DNA of 37,490 nt from JBLHHI01 sp047614125. GTDB lineage: Bacteria > Bacteroidota > Bacteroidia > NS11-12g > UBA9320. The translations under genes and the position numbers were made by a program. The stretch's first letter is position 1. Every line of letters starts with the position of its first letter. The stretch spans positions 1 through 37,490 of the forward strand of contig JBLHHI010000017.1 in NCBI GenBank assembly GCA_047614125.1, read 5' to 3'. Below are positions 8,037 to 18,300 of the stretch, one piece after another. Under the pieces are notes generated by a model. That model was not told the DNA's origin, did no database searches, and was given only the letters and a program-made list of their open reading frames with translations.

Positions 8037-9530
8037 TTGAAAGCTGTCAAAACTGCGTTGATCTCCGTATTTTACAAAGATCAAATCGACCAACTCGTTC
8101 ACTTCCTACATTCCAACGGTGTTACTATTTTAAGTACAGGAGGCACTCAAACCTACCTCGAAAATCTAGGCATACCGGTAGTTGCCGTAGAAACCCTTAC
8201 AAACTATCCATCTATTTTAGGAGGGCGTGTTAAAACCTTGCACCCAGGTGTTTTTGGTGGAATTCTAAACCGTTCAGACAATGCCAGCGATGCGGCAGAA
8301 ATGGATGAGTTTGACATTCGCAACATCGATTTAATTTGTGTTGACTTATACCCTTTCGAGGAAACCGTTCTTTCTGGAGCAAGCGAAGAAGATGTAATTG
8401 AAAAAATTGACATCGGCGGCGTCAGCCTGATTCGGGCAGCCGCAAAAAACTTTAATGATAAGATCATCATTTCTGAAAAGAATCAATATGATCTGGTTCT
8501 TGTTGAGTTAAAAAAGAGTGGATGTTCAACCAACCGAGCTTTCAGAAAAGACTTGGCGATGCGCGCTTTTGAAGTGACAAAAATGTACGACTCAACCATT
8601 TTTAATTACTTTTCGGGCGATGAAATAATTCCGCTCCGTTATGGGGAAAACCCGCATCAAAAGGCAACGTTTCACGGAAAGATGTCGAGCATTTTCGATC
8701 AAATACACGGCAAAGCGCTTTCCTACAATAATTTGCTGGATGTTGATGCAGCCTTAAACTTAGTGGATGATTTTCGAGACGAAGCGAAGTCGGTTTTTGG
8801 AATTTTCAAGCACAACAATGCCTGTGGGTTTGCCATACGAAACACCATAGAGGAAGCTTACGCTGCTGCACTTCAAGCTGACCCAGTAAGTGCATTTGGC
8901 GGAGTTTTGGCCACGTATTCGACCGTAAACAAAGCTGCGGCAGAACAAATGAATTCTTTGTTCTTTGAGGTGATTATGGCACCCGAATATAGTGAGGAAG
9001 CGTTGGGGATTCTCAGAACTAAAAAGAACCGCATCATTTTAAAAATTAAAGATGTGGCGTGGAAAAATTCACAAATGCGATCCATCTTAAACGGCAACTT
9101 AGTTCAAGATCGAGATACGGAAATCAACCCCATTCACCATTGTGAGGTAGTTACGGATCGAAAGCCAAGCGATGCAGAATTGAGCGACTTACATTTTGCT
9201 AGAATTTTGGTTAAGAATACGAAAAGTAACGCCATTGTTCTCGCCAAAAACAATCAACTTTTGGCAGCCGGAACAGGGCAAACTTCTCGCGTTGACGCAT
9301 TAAAGCAAGCCATCGAAAAAGCCAAAAATTTTGGTTTTGATTTAAAAGGGTGTGCCATGGCCTCCGATGCTTTTTTTCCGTTCCCAGATTGCGTTGAAAT
9401 TGCTGATAATGAGGGAATTACTAGTGTTATTCAACCCGGAGGTAGTATTAAGGATCAATTGTCGGTCGATTATTGCAACGCCAATAATATCGCGATGGTG
9501 ATGACCGGAAAACGCCATTTTAAACATTGA
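8037..9530 (+). CDS. purH: Bifunctional AICAR formyltransferase / IMP cyclohydrolase
   Basis: Catalyses the last two steps of IMP synthesis. The N-terminal MGS-like cyclohydrolase domain shows ALISVFYKDQIDQLVHFL, STGGTQTYLE and LGGRVKTLHPGVFGGIL. The C-terminal transformylase domain shows RYGENPHQKA, KHNNACGFA, DPVSAFGG, and ends FPFPDCVEIA...GGSIKD...MVMTGKRHFKH, the normal family end. I chose TTG at 8037 (497 residues) because family members begin about eight residues before ALISV and a perfect -7 box lies just upstream; the open frame reaches ATG at 7998. mreB follows on the same strand with its own promoter. Confidence 0.93.
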   Translation: MKAVKTALISVFYKDQIDQLVHFLHSNGVTILSTGGTQTYLENLGIPVVAVETLTNYPSILGGRVKTLHPGVFGGILNRSDNASDAAEMDEFDIRNIDLICVDLYPFEETVLSGASEEDVIEKIDIGGVSLIRAAAKNFNDKIIISEKNQYDLVLVELKKSGCSTNRAFRKDLAMRAFEVTKMYDSTIFNYFSGDEIIPLRYGENPHQKATFHGKMSSIFDQIHGKALSYNNLLDVDAALNLVDDFRDEAKSVFGIFKHNNACGFAIRNTIEEAYAAALQADPVSAFGGVLATYSTVNKAAAEQMNSLFFEVIMAPEYSEEALGILRTKKNRIILKIKDVAWKNSQMRSILNGNLVQDRDTEINPIHHCEVVTDRKPSDAELSDLHFARILVKNTKSNAIVLAKNNQLLAAGTGQTSRVDALKQAIEKAKNFGFDLKGCAMASDAFFPFPDCVEIADNEGITSVIQPGGSIKDQLSVDYCNANNIAMVMTGKRHFKH

Positions 9531-9620
9531 CGCAGCGAAGCAAATTTTCCCTACCAAAGGCACCGAGGTTTGGTTCTCAGATTTTTTAAAAATATCCTTA
9601 GAAATCCACCCTCATTCAAG

Positions 9621-9628
9621 TACTTTTG
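9621..9628 (+). promoter_or_regulatory. Bacteroidota -7 box TACTTTTG for the mre operon
   Basis: Exact TAnnTTTG followed by C, 47 nt upstream of the mreB ATG in the purH-mreB gap. It would give a 5' leader of about 40 nt and make mreB the first gene of its own transcript. Confidence 0.6.
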
Positions 9629-9675
9629 CGGCCTATAGCACATCTTAAACAAAAATCCCCTTGAACAAAGTATAA

Positions 9676-10698
9676 ATGGGCATCTTTAATTTTTTAACGC
9701 AGGAAGTAGCCATTGACTTAGGTACTGCAAATACGTTGATTATTCACCGCGACAAGGTGGTTGTTAACGAACCTTCCATCATAGCTATTAAGCGCAGCAC
9801 CGGCGAAATTATTGCCATCGGTAGTGAAGCGCAGAAAATGCATGGCAAGACCCATGAAGATATTAAAACGATTCGTCCGCTTAAAGATGGCGTAATTGCT
9901 GATTTCAAGGCAGCTGAACACATGATTCGTGGATTTATTAAGATGATCAACCGTAAAAACAGCTGGATCACACCGCAAATCAGAATGGTTATTTGCATTC
10001 CTTCGGGAATTACTGAAGTTGAAAAACGTGCGGTTCGACAGTCTGCAGAAAAAGCCGGAGCCAAAGAGGTGTATATGATTCCTGAACCAATGGCAGCTGC
10101 TATTGGTATTGGAATTGACATTTCGGAGCCCGTGGGTAACATGATTATTGACATAGGAGGCGGAACTACCGAGATTGCGGTAATTGCCCTTTCGGGAATT
10201 GTTTCGGATGAGTCGATTCGTGTAGCTGGAGATAATTTCACCGATGACATTATTGAATATATGCGACGCCAACACAATTTAATGATTGGTGAACGCACGG
10301 CAGAAATGATTAAGATTGAGGTTGGCGCAGCCCTTCCAGAATTAGAAAATCCTCCAGAAGATTATGCCGTAAACGGACGAGATTTGATGACTGGAATACC
10401 CAAGCAAATTATGGTTTCTTATTCCGAAATTGCTCTTTCGTTGGATAAGTCAATTTCTAAAATTGAAGAAGCCGTATTAAAAGCTTTGGAACGTACTCCA
10501 CCAGAATTGAGTGCAGACATATATCAAACCGGTTTGTATTTAACGGGTGGTGGCGCACTTCTTCGCGGATTGGACAAGCGAATTTCGAGCAAATCTAAGC
10601 TCCCGGTTTACGTTGCCGAAGATCCATTGCAGGCCGTTGTTAAAGGCACTGGCATTGCTTTGAAAAATTTGAGCTCGTACAAAACCATTATGAAATAA
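9676..10698 (+). CDS. mreB: Rod-shape-determining actin homologue MreB
   Basis: Cytoplasmic actin-like filament protein that positions the elongation machinery. The actin ATPase elements are visible: phosphate-1 VAIDLGTANTLI near the start, PEPMAAAIGIGIDISEPVGNMIIDIGGGTTEIAVI in the middle (positions ~10081-10185), and adenosine motif LTGGGALLRGLD. 340 residues is the usual length. First gene of mreB-mreC-mreD-mrdA-rodA, all on the plus strand with short gaps or overlaps. Confidence 0.97.
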   Translation: MGIFNFLTQEVAIDLGTANTLIIHRDKVVVNEPSIIAIKRSTGEIIAIGSEAQKMHGKTHEDIKTIRPLKDGVIADFKAAEHMIRGFIKMINRKNSWITPQIRMVICIPSGITEVEKRAVRQSAEKAGAKEVYMIPEPMAAAIGIGIDISEPVGNMIIDIGGGTTEIAVIALSGIVSDESIRVAGDNFTDDIIEYMRRQHNLMIGERTAEMIKIEVGAALPELENPPEDYAVNGRDLMTGIPKQIMVSYSEIALSLDKSISKIEEAVLKALERTPPELSADIYQTGLYLTGGGALLRGLDKRISSKSKLPVYVAEDPLQAVVKGTGIALKNLSSYKTIMK

Positions 10699-10724
10699 GG
10701 CCGAAATGATCTAAAAAAAAGCAC

Positions 10725-11558
10725 GTGCAGAACCTTTTACGCTTCATCCAAAAGTATTACCACGTTCTTCTTTTTTTGATTTTGCAAATCATTTCCTTAA
10801 TTGCCATTGTTCGATACAACACCTATCATCAATCCATCTTTTTCAACGTTTCCAGCGAAATAACCGGTCGCGTTCTTGAAAAGAAATCGGATGTCGTAAA
10901 TTACTTTAACCTGCGCTCCGAAAATGATAAGTTGCAATTTGAAAACATCGAATTGAGAACCCGGGGAGCTGAAAATTATCTCTTTTTCAGCAATGATACT
11001 TTCGTAAACATCGATTCAAATGGAGTGATACAATACAGTTATATGGCTGGAACTGTGCTCAATAACAGCATCCATCGAAACAAGAATTATTTCACCATCG
11101 ATCGGGGCAGAAACCACGGGGTTACCATGGATATGGGAGTGCTTTCACCAAAAGGTGTATGCGGAGTTGTCGTGGATGTATCGGAACATTTCTCCGTAGC
11201 TATGTCCATTTTAAACACGGATTTCAAGTTGACTCCTGCCGTTAATAATACGGTGCACTTTGGTCAGCTTTCTTGGGACGGCAAAGACTCAAAAAAGGTG
11301 CAAATTAGTCGGATAAGTGACTACACCGCCATAAAGGTTGGTGAAGAAGTAAGCACCACATCCTACACGCATTTCTTTCCAAAATTTATTCCAATTGGGC
11401 GCATTGCAAGTGTGGTAAATGCTTCAGATGGCAAATACCTAGAAATTGAAGTAGATCTTGCCGTTGATATGTCAACCTTATCTAAAGTCTATATTGTAAA
11501 AAACAATTTTCGGCAAGAACTTGATAGCATTGAAAAAAAACATCTAAATGAAAATTAG
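10725..11558 (+). CDS. mreC: Rod-shape-determining protein MreC
   Basis: Bitopic inner-membrane protein linking MreB to periplasmic cell-wall synthases. A membrane segment at about residues 12-28 (YYHVLLFLILQIISLIAIV) is followed by a coiled-coil stretch (~55-80) and the beta-rich MreC domain, with MAGTVLNNSIHRNKNYFTIDRG, GVCGVVVDVSEHFSVAMSILN and FIPIGRIASV visible. Starts with GTG, 26 bp after mreB, and overlaps mreD by 11 bp, so translation of the two is probably coupled. Confidence 0.93.
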   Translation: MQNLLRFIQKYYHVLLFLILQIISLIAIVRYNTYHQSIFFNVSSEITGRVLEKKSDVVNYFNLRSENDKLQFENIELRTRGAENYLFFSNDTFVNIDSNGVIQYSYMAGTVLNNSIHRNKNYFTIDRGRNHGVTMDMGVLSPKGVCGVVVDVSEHFSVAMSILNTDFKLTPAVNNTVHFGQLSWDGKDSKKVQISRISDYTAIKVGEEVSTTSYTHFFPKFIPIGRIASVVNASDGKYLEIEVDLAVDMSTLSKVYIVKNNFRQELDSIEKKHLNEN

Positions 11559-12072
11559 CACCTGGCTTCGTTTCATTATTACGGCGCTGGCATTGGTGGC
11601 GTTGCAAGTTTTGGTTTTAAACCATCTCGACATCAATGAATATATGTTTCCGCAAGTTTACATTTTGGTTTTCATTGTCTTGCCTGTAAACACCTCCCAC
11701 TGGCCCAGCTACCTGTTCGCCTTTTTGGTTGGTGCTTTGGTAGACAGCTTTACCTACACGCCCGGTTTTAATAGCTTTGCCTGCGTCTTGCTTGTTTTTA
11801 TTCGATACGCGTATTTTAAAAACTTTGTAGACAAAGAATTATTGGACAGCGGTGTTTCTCCCTCTTTTTCGAATACCGATTCTGGTTGGACCATGGCCTA
11901 TGTTGCCATTTTTAGCTTCCTGTTTCATTTCGTTTTGTTTACATTAGAATCATTTACGTTTACAAACTTTCTTGGCACAATGCTCAAAATTTTAATGAGC
12001 ACTTCCCTATCCATTTTATTAATATTGTTGTTATTGTTTGTGTTTAGAAGCAAAACGCAAGATGAGACCTGA
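11548..12072 (+). CDS. mreD: Rod-shape-determining membrane protein MreD
   Basis: 174-residue, very hydrophobic protein with about five predicted membrane segments and few charged residues. Assigned mainly by position between mreC and mrdA and by size and topology; the sequence itself is poorly conserved in this family. The segment GALVDSFTYTPGFNSFACVLL resembles the conserved G..D.....G..... MreD motif. It overlaps mreC by 11 bp and mrdA by 11 bp. Confidence 0.85.
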   Translation: MKISTWLRFIITALALVALQVLVLNHLDINEYMFPQVYILVFIVLPVNTSHWPSYLFAFLVGALVDSFTYTPGFNSFACVLLVFIRYAYFKNFVDKELLDSGVSPSFSNTDSGWTMAYVAIFSFLFHFVLFTLESFTFTNFLGTMLKILMSTSLSILLILLLLFVFRSKTQDET

Positions 12073-13909
12073 TCAACAAAGAAGTATTGTAATTCAAGTG
12101 GCCATAGTTTTATGTGCCTTGATTCTTGTTTCTAAGTTGTTTCACCTTCAGGTTATGAGCGACAAATATGCTCAAAAGGCCGACAACATTTCAAAGCGCA
12201 TTATTACTGAATATCCAGATCGTGGGCTGATAACAGATCGGTTTGGCGAATTAATTGTATTCAACGAAGATGCCTACGACCTCGTTATTCATTTTTCACG
12301 TAACCTTAAGAACTTCGATACCGCTCGCTTTTGCGACTTACTTCAAATAGACACAGCCACTTTTAAGAAAGATCTGGAACATGCTCGAAAGACCATGTAC
12401 AACGGCAAATCGATCTATAAGAAAAATCTTTCTCAACCCGAGTTTGCACGAATCCAAGAAGGACTCTTCCCATTCCCAGATTTCGAAATTGAAACCCGCT
12501 CCGACCGTAAATATCATACGCCCATAGCAGCCCATCTCTTGGGTTATGTGGCTGAAATATCACGTCGAGATTTAGAACGAGATGCCACTGAATATTACGA
12601 TGTTGGGGAGTATGTTGGCAAGTCGGGAATTGAACAATTTTACGAACAGGAATTACGAGGCGTGAAAGGGCAAAAATATTACCAGGTTAATAATCTTGGA
12701 CAAATAAAAGATCGCATTCTGAACGGAAAGAATGACAAAGATGCAAGGGCTGGCAAGCCCTTACAAATATCGATAGACGCAGCACTGCAAGCATACGGAG
12801 AATCGATGATGGTAGGTAAAAGAGGCAGCATCGTAGCCATAGAACCGGCTACTGGTGAAATACTTGCCATGGTTACAGCACCCAATTACAATCCGGAACA
12901 ATTTGCGATTAAAAACATTGGAAAAAACTACAGCTTGCTCGTTAATGATCCTGAAATGCCCTTGATTAACCGAGCCGTAAACTCAAAATATGCACCCGGC
13001 TCCATTTTTAAGCTCGTAATGGCTCTGATTGGTTTAGAAGAAGGCGTTCTCACAGAAAACACCTCCTTTAGCTGCAACAGTGGTTTTCACATTGGCGGTT
13101 TAACGGTTCGTTGTCACCCGCACATAAGCCACACCAACCTCAAATTCAGCATTCAAACTTCTTGCAACAATTATTATTGCAATGCCTTCCGAGAAATACT
13201 GCATCAAGATCGATTTAAAAACATTGAAGAAGGATACAACAATTGGGCGGGTTACCTGCACCGTTTTGGTTTAGGAAACAAACTCGATGTAGATGTGAAC
13301 CAAGAAAGTGCTGGGAATGTACCAAACGCTGAAGTTTTTCATAAAATTCACGGACACAATCGATGGAATTACGTTCGGATTATTTCGATGGCAATTGGAC
13401 AAGGTGAATTGGAACTCACTCCTTTGCAAATGGCCAATTTGGCTGCTGCGATAGCCAATCGTGGTTACTTCTACGACCCACATTTCATTCGCAAAATTGA
13501 TGGCAAAGCGAGCATTCCAAAAAGATTTACGGAAAAGCATGAAACGGGGGTTTCTAATTATAATTTCGAAATTGTTATTGATGCCATGCGATCGGTGGTT
13601 ACCGGTGGAACAGGTGCTGGGTCGCAAATTCCAGGAATAGAAATTTGTGGTAAAACCGGAACGGTTCAAAACCCACACGGCGAAAATCACAGTGTATTTA
13701 TTTGTTTTGCTCCAAAAGACAATCCCAAAATTGCCGTTGCGTGCATTGTTGAAAATGCTGGGTATGGTTCTACGTGGGCCGCTCCAATTTCTACTTTAAT
13801 GATCGAAAAATTCATAAATCGAGACAGTGTAACTCAGCGCCCTGATTTATATAAGCGCGTTCTTCGCCCATTAGTTGGTTCTGAATTAAAACCTACAGGT
13901 GCAGAATAA
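12062..13909 (+). CDS. mrdA: Penicillin-binding protein 2 (elongasome transpeptidase)
   Basis: Class B PBP that cross-links peptidoglycan during side-wall growth, partner of RodA. A single membrane anchor near residues 9-28 is followed by the dimerisation domain (RGLITDRFGELIVFNEDAYDL) and the transpeptidase domain. All three catalytic motifs are present: SxxK as SIFK (S314), SxN as SCN (S367), and KTG at K531. Length is 615 residues. I chose the ATG at 12062, overlapping the end of mreD; an eight-codon longer frame exists upstream. It overlaps rodA by 11 bp. Confidence 0.95.
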   Translation: MRPDQQRSIVIQVAIVLCALILVSKLFHLQVMSDKYAQKADNISKRIITEYPDRGLITDRFGELIVFNEDAYDLVIHFSRNLKNFDTARFCDLLQIDTATFKKDLEHARKTMYNGKSIYKKNLSQPEFARIQEGLFPFPDFEIETRSDRKYHTPIAAHLLGYVAEISRRDLERDATEYYDVGEYVGKSGIEQFYEQELRGVKGQKYYQVNNLGQIKDRILNGKNDKDARAGKPLQISIDAALQAYGESMMVGKRGSIVAIEPATGEILAMVTAPNYNPEQFAIKNIGKNYSLLVNDPEMPLINRAVNSKYAPGSIFKLVMALIGLEEGVLTENTSFSCNSGFHIGGLTVRCHPHISHTNLKFSIQTSCNNYYCNAFREILHQDRFKNIEEGYNNWAGYLHRFGLGNKLDVDVNQESAGNVPNAEVFHKIHGHNRWNYVRIISMAIGQGELELTPLQMANLAAAIANRGYFYDPHFIRKIDGKASIPKRFTEKHETGVSNYNFEIVIDAMRSVVTGGTGAGSQIPGIEICGKTGTVQNPHGENHSVFICFAPKDNPKIAVACIVENAGYGSTWAAPISTLMIEKFINRDSVTQRPDLYKRVLRPLVGSELKPTGAE

Positions 13910-15173
13910 TACTTCATACGAAAACTCGAGGGTTGATGGGCTTAGCCTTGTGATGTACTTCATTCTGGTTCTCTTGGGATTATTGAGCATTTATTCCACA
14001 TCCAATGTCGCCGATTCTTCCGTTTTTAGCCTCGACAATATTTTTGGTAAACAAATTTTGTGGGTTACAATTTCCGTTGTTTTAGGTTCGGTTTTATTTT
14101 TGGTAGATGTTCGATTCTTTGAAGTATTCTCTTATTGGTTTTATGGCATCTGGTTGATTTTATTGGTACTTGTTATCTTTTTAGGACGCGAGGTGCATGG
14201 TGCAAGGTCGTGGTTTGAATTAGGAGGTTTCCGACTTCAACCCGCCGAATTTGCCAAGTTTGGTGTTGCCTTAGCGCTGTCGAAATACATTTCAGATATT
14301 GATGTTAACCTGAAGCGAAGACGCTACCAACTCATAACCTCGGCCATAATCTTGGCCCCTATGGTTTTAATAGTTTTGCAGGGCGATGCTGGATCGAGCT
14401 TGGTGTTTTTAAGTTTAGTTTTGGTACTTTACCGCGAGGGGCTTTCCGGTGTTTTCTTGATCATTGGCATCGTAGTGCTTGTTCTTTCTGTGTTCTTTCT
14501 GGCCTTCGGAATTTGGAAGGTTGCCCTCATTCTATTGGTTATAGGAGCCATTGTATCAGGCTTCAACTATGTAAACCGGAGGTTGATGCGAAATATGTGG
14601 CTCATCTTAATTGCGGCGTTTGCCTATGGATTTTTAGTTCACATTGCCTTTAATAAAGTACTCGAGCCACATCAACAAGTACGAATCTTGGTAATGCTTG
14701 GCTTAAAAGAAGATCCACAAGGCTACGGTTATAATGTAAATCAATCAAAAATTGCTATTGGTTCGGGTGGATTTATTGGTAAAGGTTGGAACAAAGGAAC
14801 TCAAACCAAGGGTGATTTTGTTCCGGAACAACACACCGATTTTATTTTTACCAGTGTTGGCGAAGAATACGGTTGGCTCGGATCTACAGGGGTGATCTTG
14901 GTTTTTACTTTGCTCTTTCTCCGGCTCATTTTTATTGCAGAACGTCAAAAAAACAAATTTAGTAGGGTATATGCCTACGCCGTGGTCAGCATTCTTTTTT
15001 TCCACTTCCTCATAAACATTGGTATGACCATTAATTTGGCACCAGTAATTGGGATTCCGCTGCCATTTTTTAGTTATGGTGGATCCAGTTTAATATCGTT
15101 TACAATGTTGCTTTTTCTATTGCTTCGGTTGGATGCAAATCGATCGAATGAACTGGATTCGGTAAATTACTAA
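13899..15173 (+). CDS. rodA: SEDS glycosyltransferase RodA
   Basis: Polytopic peptidoglycan polymerase of the elongasome. About ten membrane segments; SEDS landmarks are GREVHGARSWFELGGFRLQPAEFAKFG, QGDAGSSLVF, GSGGFIGKGWNKGTQT, FVPEQHTDFIFTSVGEEYGWLG and PLPFFSYGGSSLISF (each read within positions ~14190-15100). The conserved aspartate of the large periplasmic loop region (HTDFIF) is present. Starts with GTG inside the mrdA 3' end. 424 residues is typical. Last gene of the operon; a 148-bp gap follows. Confidence 0.95.
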   Translation: MQNNTSYENSRVDGLSLVMYFILVLLGLLSIYSTSNVADSSVFSLDNIFGKQILWVTISVVLGSVLFLVDVRFFEVFSYWFYGIWLILLVLVIFLGREVHGARSWFELGGFRLQPAEFAKFGVALALSKYISDIDVNLKRRRYQLITSAIILAPMVLIVLQGDAGSSLVFLSLVLVLYREGLSGVFLIIGIVVLVLSVFFLAFGIWKVALILLVIGAIVSGFNYVNRRLMRNMWLILIAAFAYGFLVHIAFNKVLEPHQQVRILVMLGLKEDPQGYGYNVNQSKIAIGSGGFIGKGWNKGTQTKGDFVPEQHTDFIFTSVGEEYGWLGSTGVILVFTLLFLRLIFIAERQKNKFSRVYAYAVVSILFFHFLINIGMTINLAPVIGIPLPFFSYGGSSLISFTMLLFLLLRLDANRSNELDSVNY

Positions 15174-15321
15174 CGAAATTTGTGTCTTTACCATGTAAAC
15201 TGACCATCATGGAAACTCAGCTAGAATACTAGAAAAAATGCAAAGTTTACCTCAAGCTTAACTTTCATTTTTTGCAGGCAGCGAATTCCAATCCAATGGG
15301 TCTACTTAAAAAGGAATCGAC

Positions 15322-18300
15322 ATGAAGCCAAGATTACGACTATTTTTACCTTTCAACTTGATGAGCCTTATGCTGGTCTTGATTATTTCACTCACAACCT
15401 ATTCAACATCGAGTGCAACCCACGTAATGGGTCTCGACATCACCTACCAGCACGTCGACTCGATGAAATATACGTTTACGCTTAAGTTTTACAGATCGTG
15501 TCAAGGTGTGGCTTTTAACAATCCCGAAAAGGCAACCTTTGTTCGCTGCGCAACCAGCGGCAAAACCGAAAAGGTATCACTAAGCTTAGTTGGAATTCAA
15601 AGCATTAGTCCCTTCTGTTCATCCAGCTCAGACCCATGCAAACCTGCGAATAAGTACGGAACAGGTGAAGGCATTGAATTGCACGAATACACCACTACCA
15701 TCGATTTTGCAAAAGCACCCTACGATTCAATGATAAAAGCCGGGTGTTGCTCAATCATATTCGAATCGGGCCAATGTTGCCGTAATGGTAGCATAACAAC
15801 CGGTGCTGCTAATAAAAATTTCTACTCATACGCCATGCTCGATTTATGCAAAGCGCCTGGTAATTCATCCCCTAGCTTTTCAAGCAAACCCATTGGTTTT
15901 TTGTGCTGCAACCAGCCGGTTTATGACAACATAGGCGCTATGGATACCATTGATTTTGATTCGCTTTCGTATGCCTTTGCGTGTCCATTATCAGCATGGA
16001 ACACGGTACTATCATACAGCTCTGGATATAGCTGCTCTAAACCTTTTACGGTATATGACCCATCCGGAACGGGTTATACAAACCCGAACTCAAATCCACC
16101 AACTGGGCTCTACCTCGGCTCAAAAACGGGGCAAGTGGTTTTTACTCCAACCAGTTGTTCGGACATTACGGTGGCAGTACTAGAAGTAAGGGAATGGCGT
16201 AAGGACACCAGTGGGAAGTACCAACTCATTGGCATTACACGAAGAGATCTGACTTATATCATTAGCTCCTGCTCAGGAAATAATCCTCCAATGATTAATG
16301 GACCATACAGCTACAATGTTTGTGAGGGGAAGCAGTTGTGTTTCAATGTGACAGCTTACGACAAGGTTAAGGTTCCCCCTCCACCCCAATCAACTCCTCC
16401 CGCAGATACGGTACGAATTTCTTGGAATAGCGGCATTCCCGGCGCAAGTTTCACCCTTTCGTCCGATACGGTTTTACATCAAAGCGGCCGGTTTTGTTGG
16501 ACACCACCAGTTGGGACTGCCCGGAACTTGCCGTACAACTTTAATATAGAAGCGCGCGACAATGCGTGTCCGCGTAATACCATAACAAACGTTCCTTTTT
16601 CCATATTAGTAAAACCCCAAGCTGAAGCTAAAATTATCATCGACACCCTTTCTTGCGGTAAATATGAAGTTTCCAGCGTACTAGACAGTTCTCAATTCGA
16701 GTTTCCGGCAAAATATTTATGGTCCGTACTCGATACTTTTGGGAATATGTTGTCTGACACAACACTTCATTTTGTGGAGACTGAATCGTTCCTTTCAACT
16801 TATAAAAGAGATACCATCCAATTTAGAAAAGGCGGAACCTACATTATTAAACTCCGAATAGATAATAGTGCTAAATGCCCTAGTATTCAATACGATACGA
16901 TCGTTGTGCCTTCTGTTTTAGAAGTGGCACTCGCATCAGGGTTGGATACTTTTTCGTGTTTAGGCAGAACCTTGCGTTTGGAGCCGGTTGTAACGAATAA
17001 CCAATCATCGGTTTCGTATAAATGGAGATCAGGGAATACCAATTCGTTCTTAGATGTTCAACTCAATGATACCGTTAAGATGATTAATGTACGAGTGGAT
17101 GTTACGGAGGCAAAGGGTTGCACGGCTTGGGACAGCATAACCGTGTTAAACCGTCCCAACCCCTATGTTGAAGCCGGAAATAACCTGCGTACTTGTCCCT
17201 TCGACGAAGTCTATATATCCCTATCCGATTCTTTGGCACGTTGGGATGACCCGAGAGACAATGATACAAACTATGTGCAACAAGGTGATACTTTATTGAA
17301 AGAATGGTGGCACAACAAGAATTTAGTTTCGAATCAAACCTTAGCGGAAATAAACCTAGAAGGTTGGTATGTGGCCAAGGTTACAGACAATTTTGGTTGC
17401 TTTTCGTTGGATAGCCTACGTTTGAATGTGAACGATTCCATTATGCCAACACTTGGACCGAATCGAGAATCTTGTATGAATGAGTTGGTATCCATTGCGG
17501 CGACGGGATTTGATACCAGTGGAGCGAATAAGGTTGGCAGCATGCGATGGTATGAATTGAACAACGGTTCTGCAAATACGTACTTGGGCAACACAGACCC
17601 GCTGCAGTTTAAAATAACCGATGATATATCCATTCTTTTGGAAGTTACGATTACCGAATTTGGAAGAACATGTAAAGCTGTTGATACCGTTTCGTATACG
17701 GTGAATCCATTGCCAATTATTCAAATTCCCGTTAAAAAAGAACTTTGCTGCGATTCGAATTCCATCAATCTTAATACCGAAGATGTAATTAGTTTTGGCG
17801 GGAAATGGTTTTGTTCTAGCAATCCCAGCGTTATCAAAGATGACTCTGTTTTTCTACCCTCAAAGGCATGCGGAGCTTCATCTACAACAAATTGGATCAC
17901 CTACCAATATGAAGATACGAACACCCACTGTATGAGTAGAGATTCGTTTAAAATTGTTGTAAATCCGTTGCCCGTTGTTAAGGCCTTGGGTGGTACGTTC
18001 TGCCAGAGTAAGGGAATTGTTAATTTGAAAAAAGACAAAATTCTGGTCCAACCGGCTTCGTTAGGTTTGGGAAGATTGGCCGTAAATTGTTTGGATTGCG
18101 GAACCTTCGATTGGTCTAAAATATTGGGAGACAATGGAAGCGGTCAGCCCGGAGCACCCCAAGACTTCTATTTAAAGGTAGACAGTGTTACCATACCCTT
18201 TAGTGGGAATGCTACATCGTTCCAAATTGAAATCAAATACACCAATGCATTTGGTTGTTCCAATCGAGATACTGCCCGAATTGTGTTGTACCGCGACTTA

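Noticed and set aside
9718..10298. Two long minus-strand open frames (184-185 codons) opposite mreB
   Set aside because: They are shadows of the strongly conserved mreB coding sequence and carry no recognisable domain.
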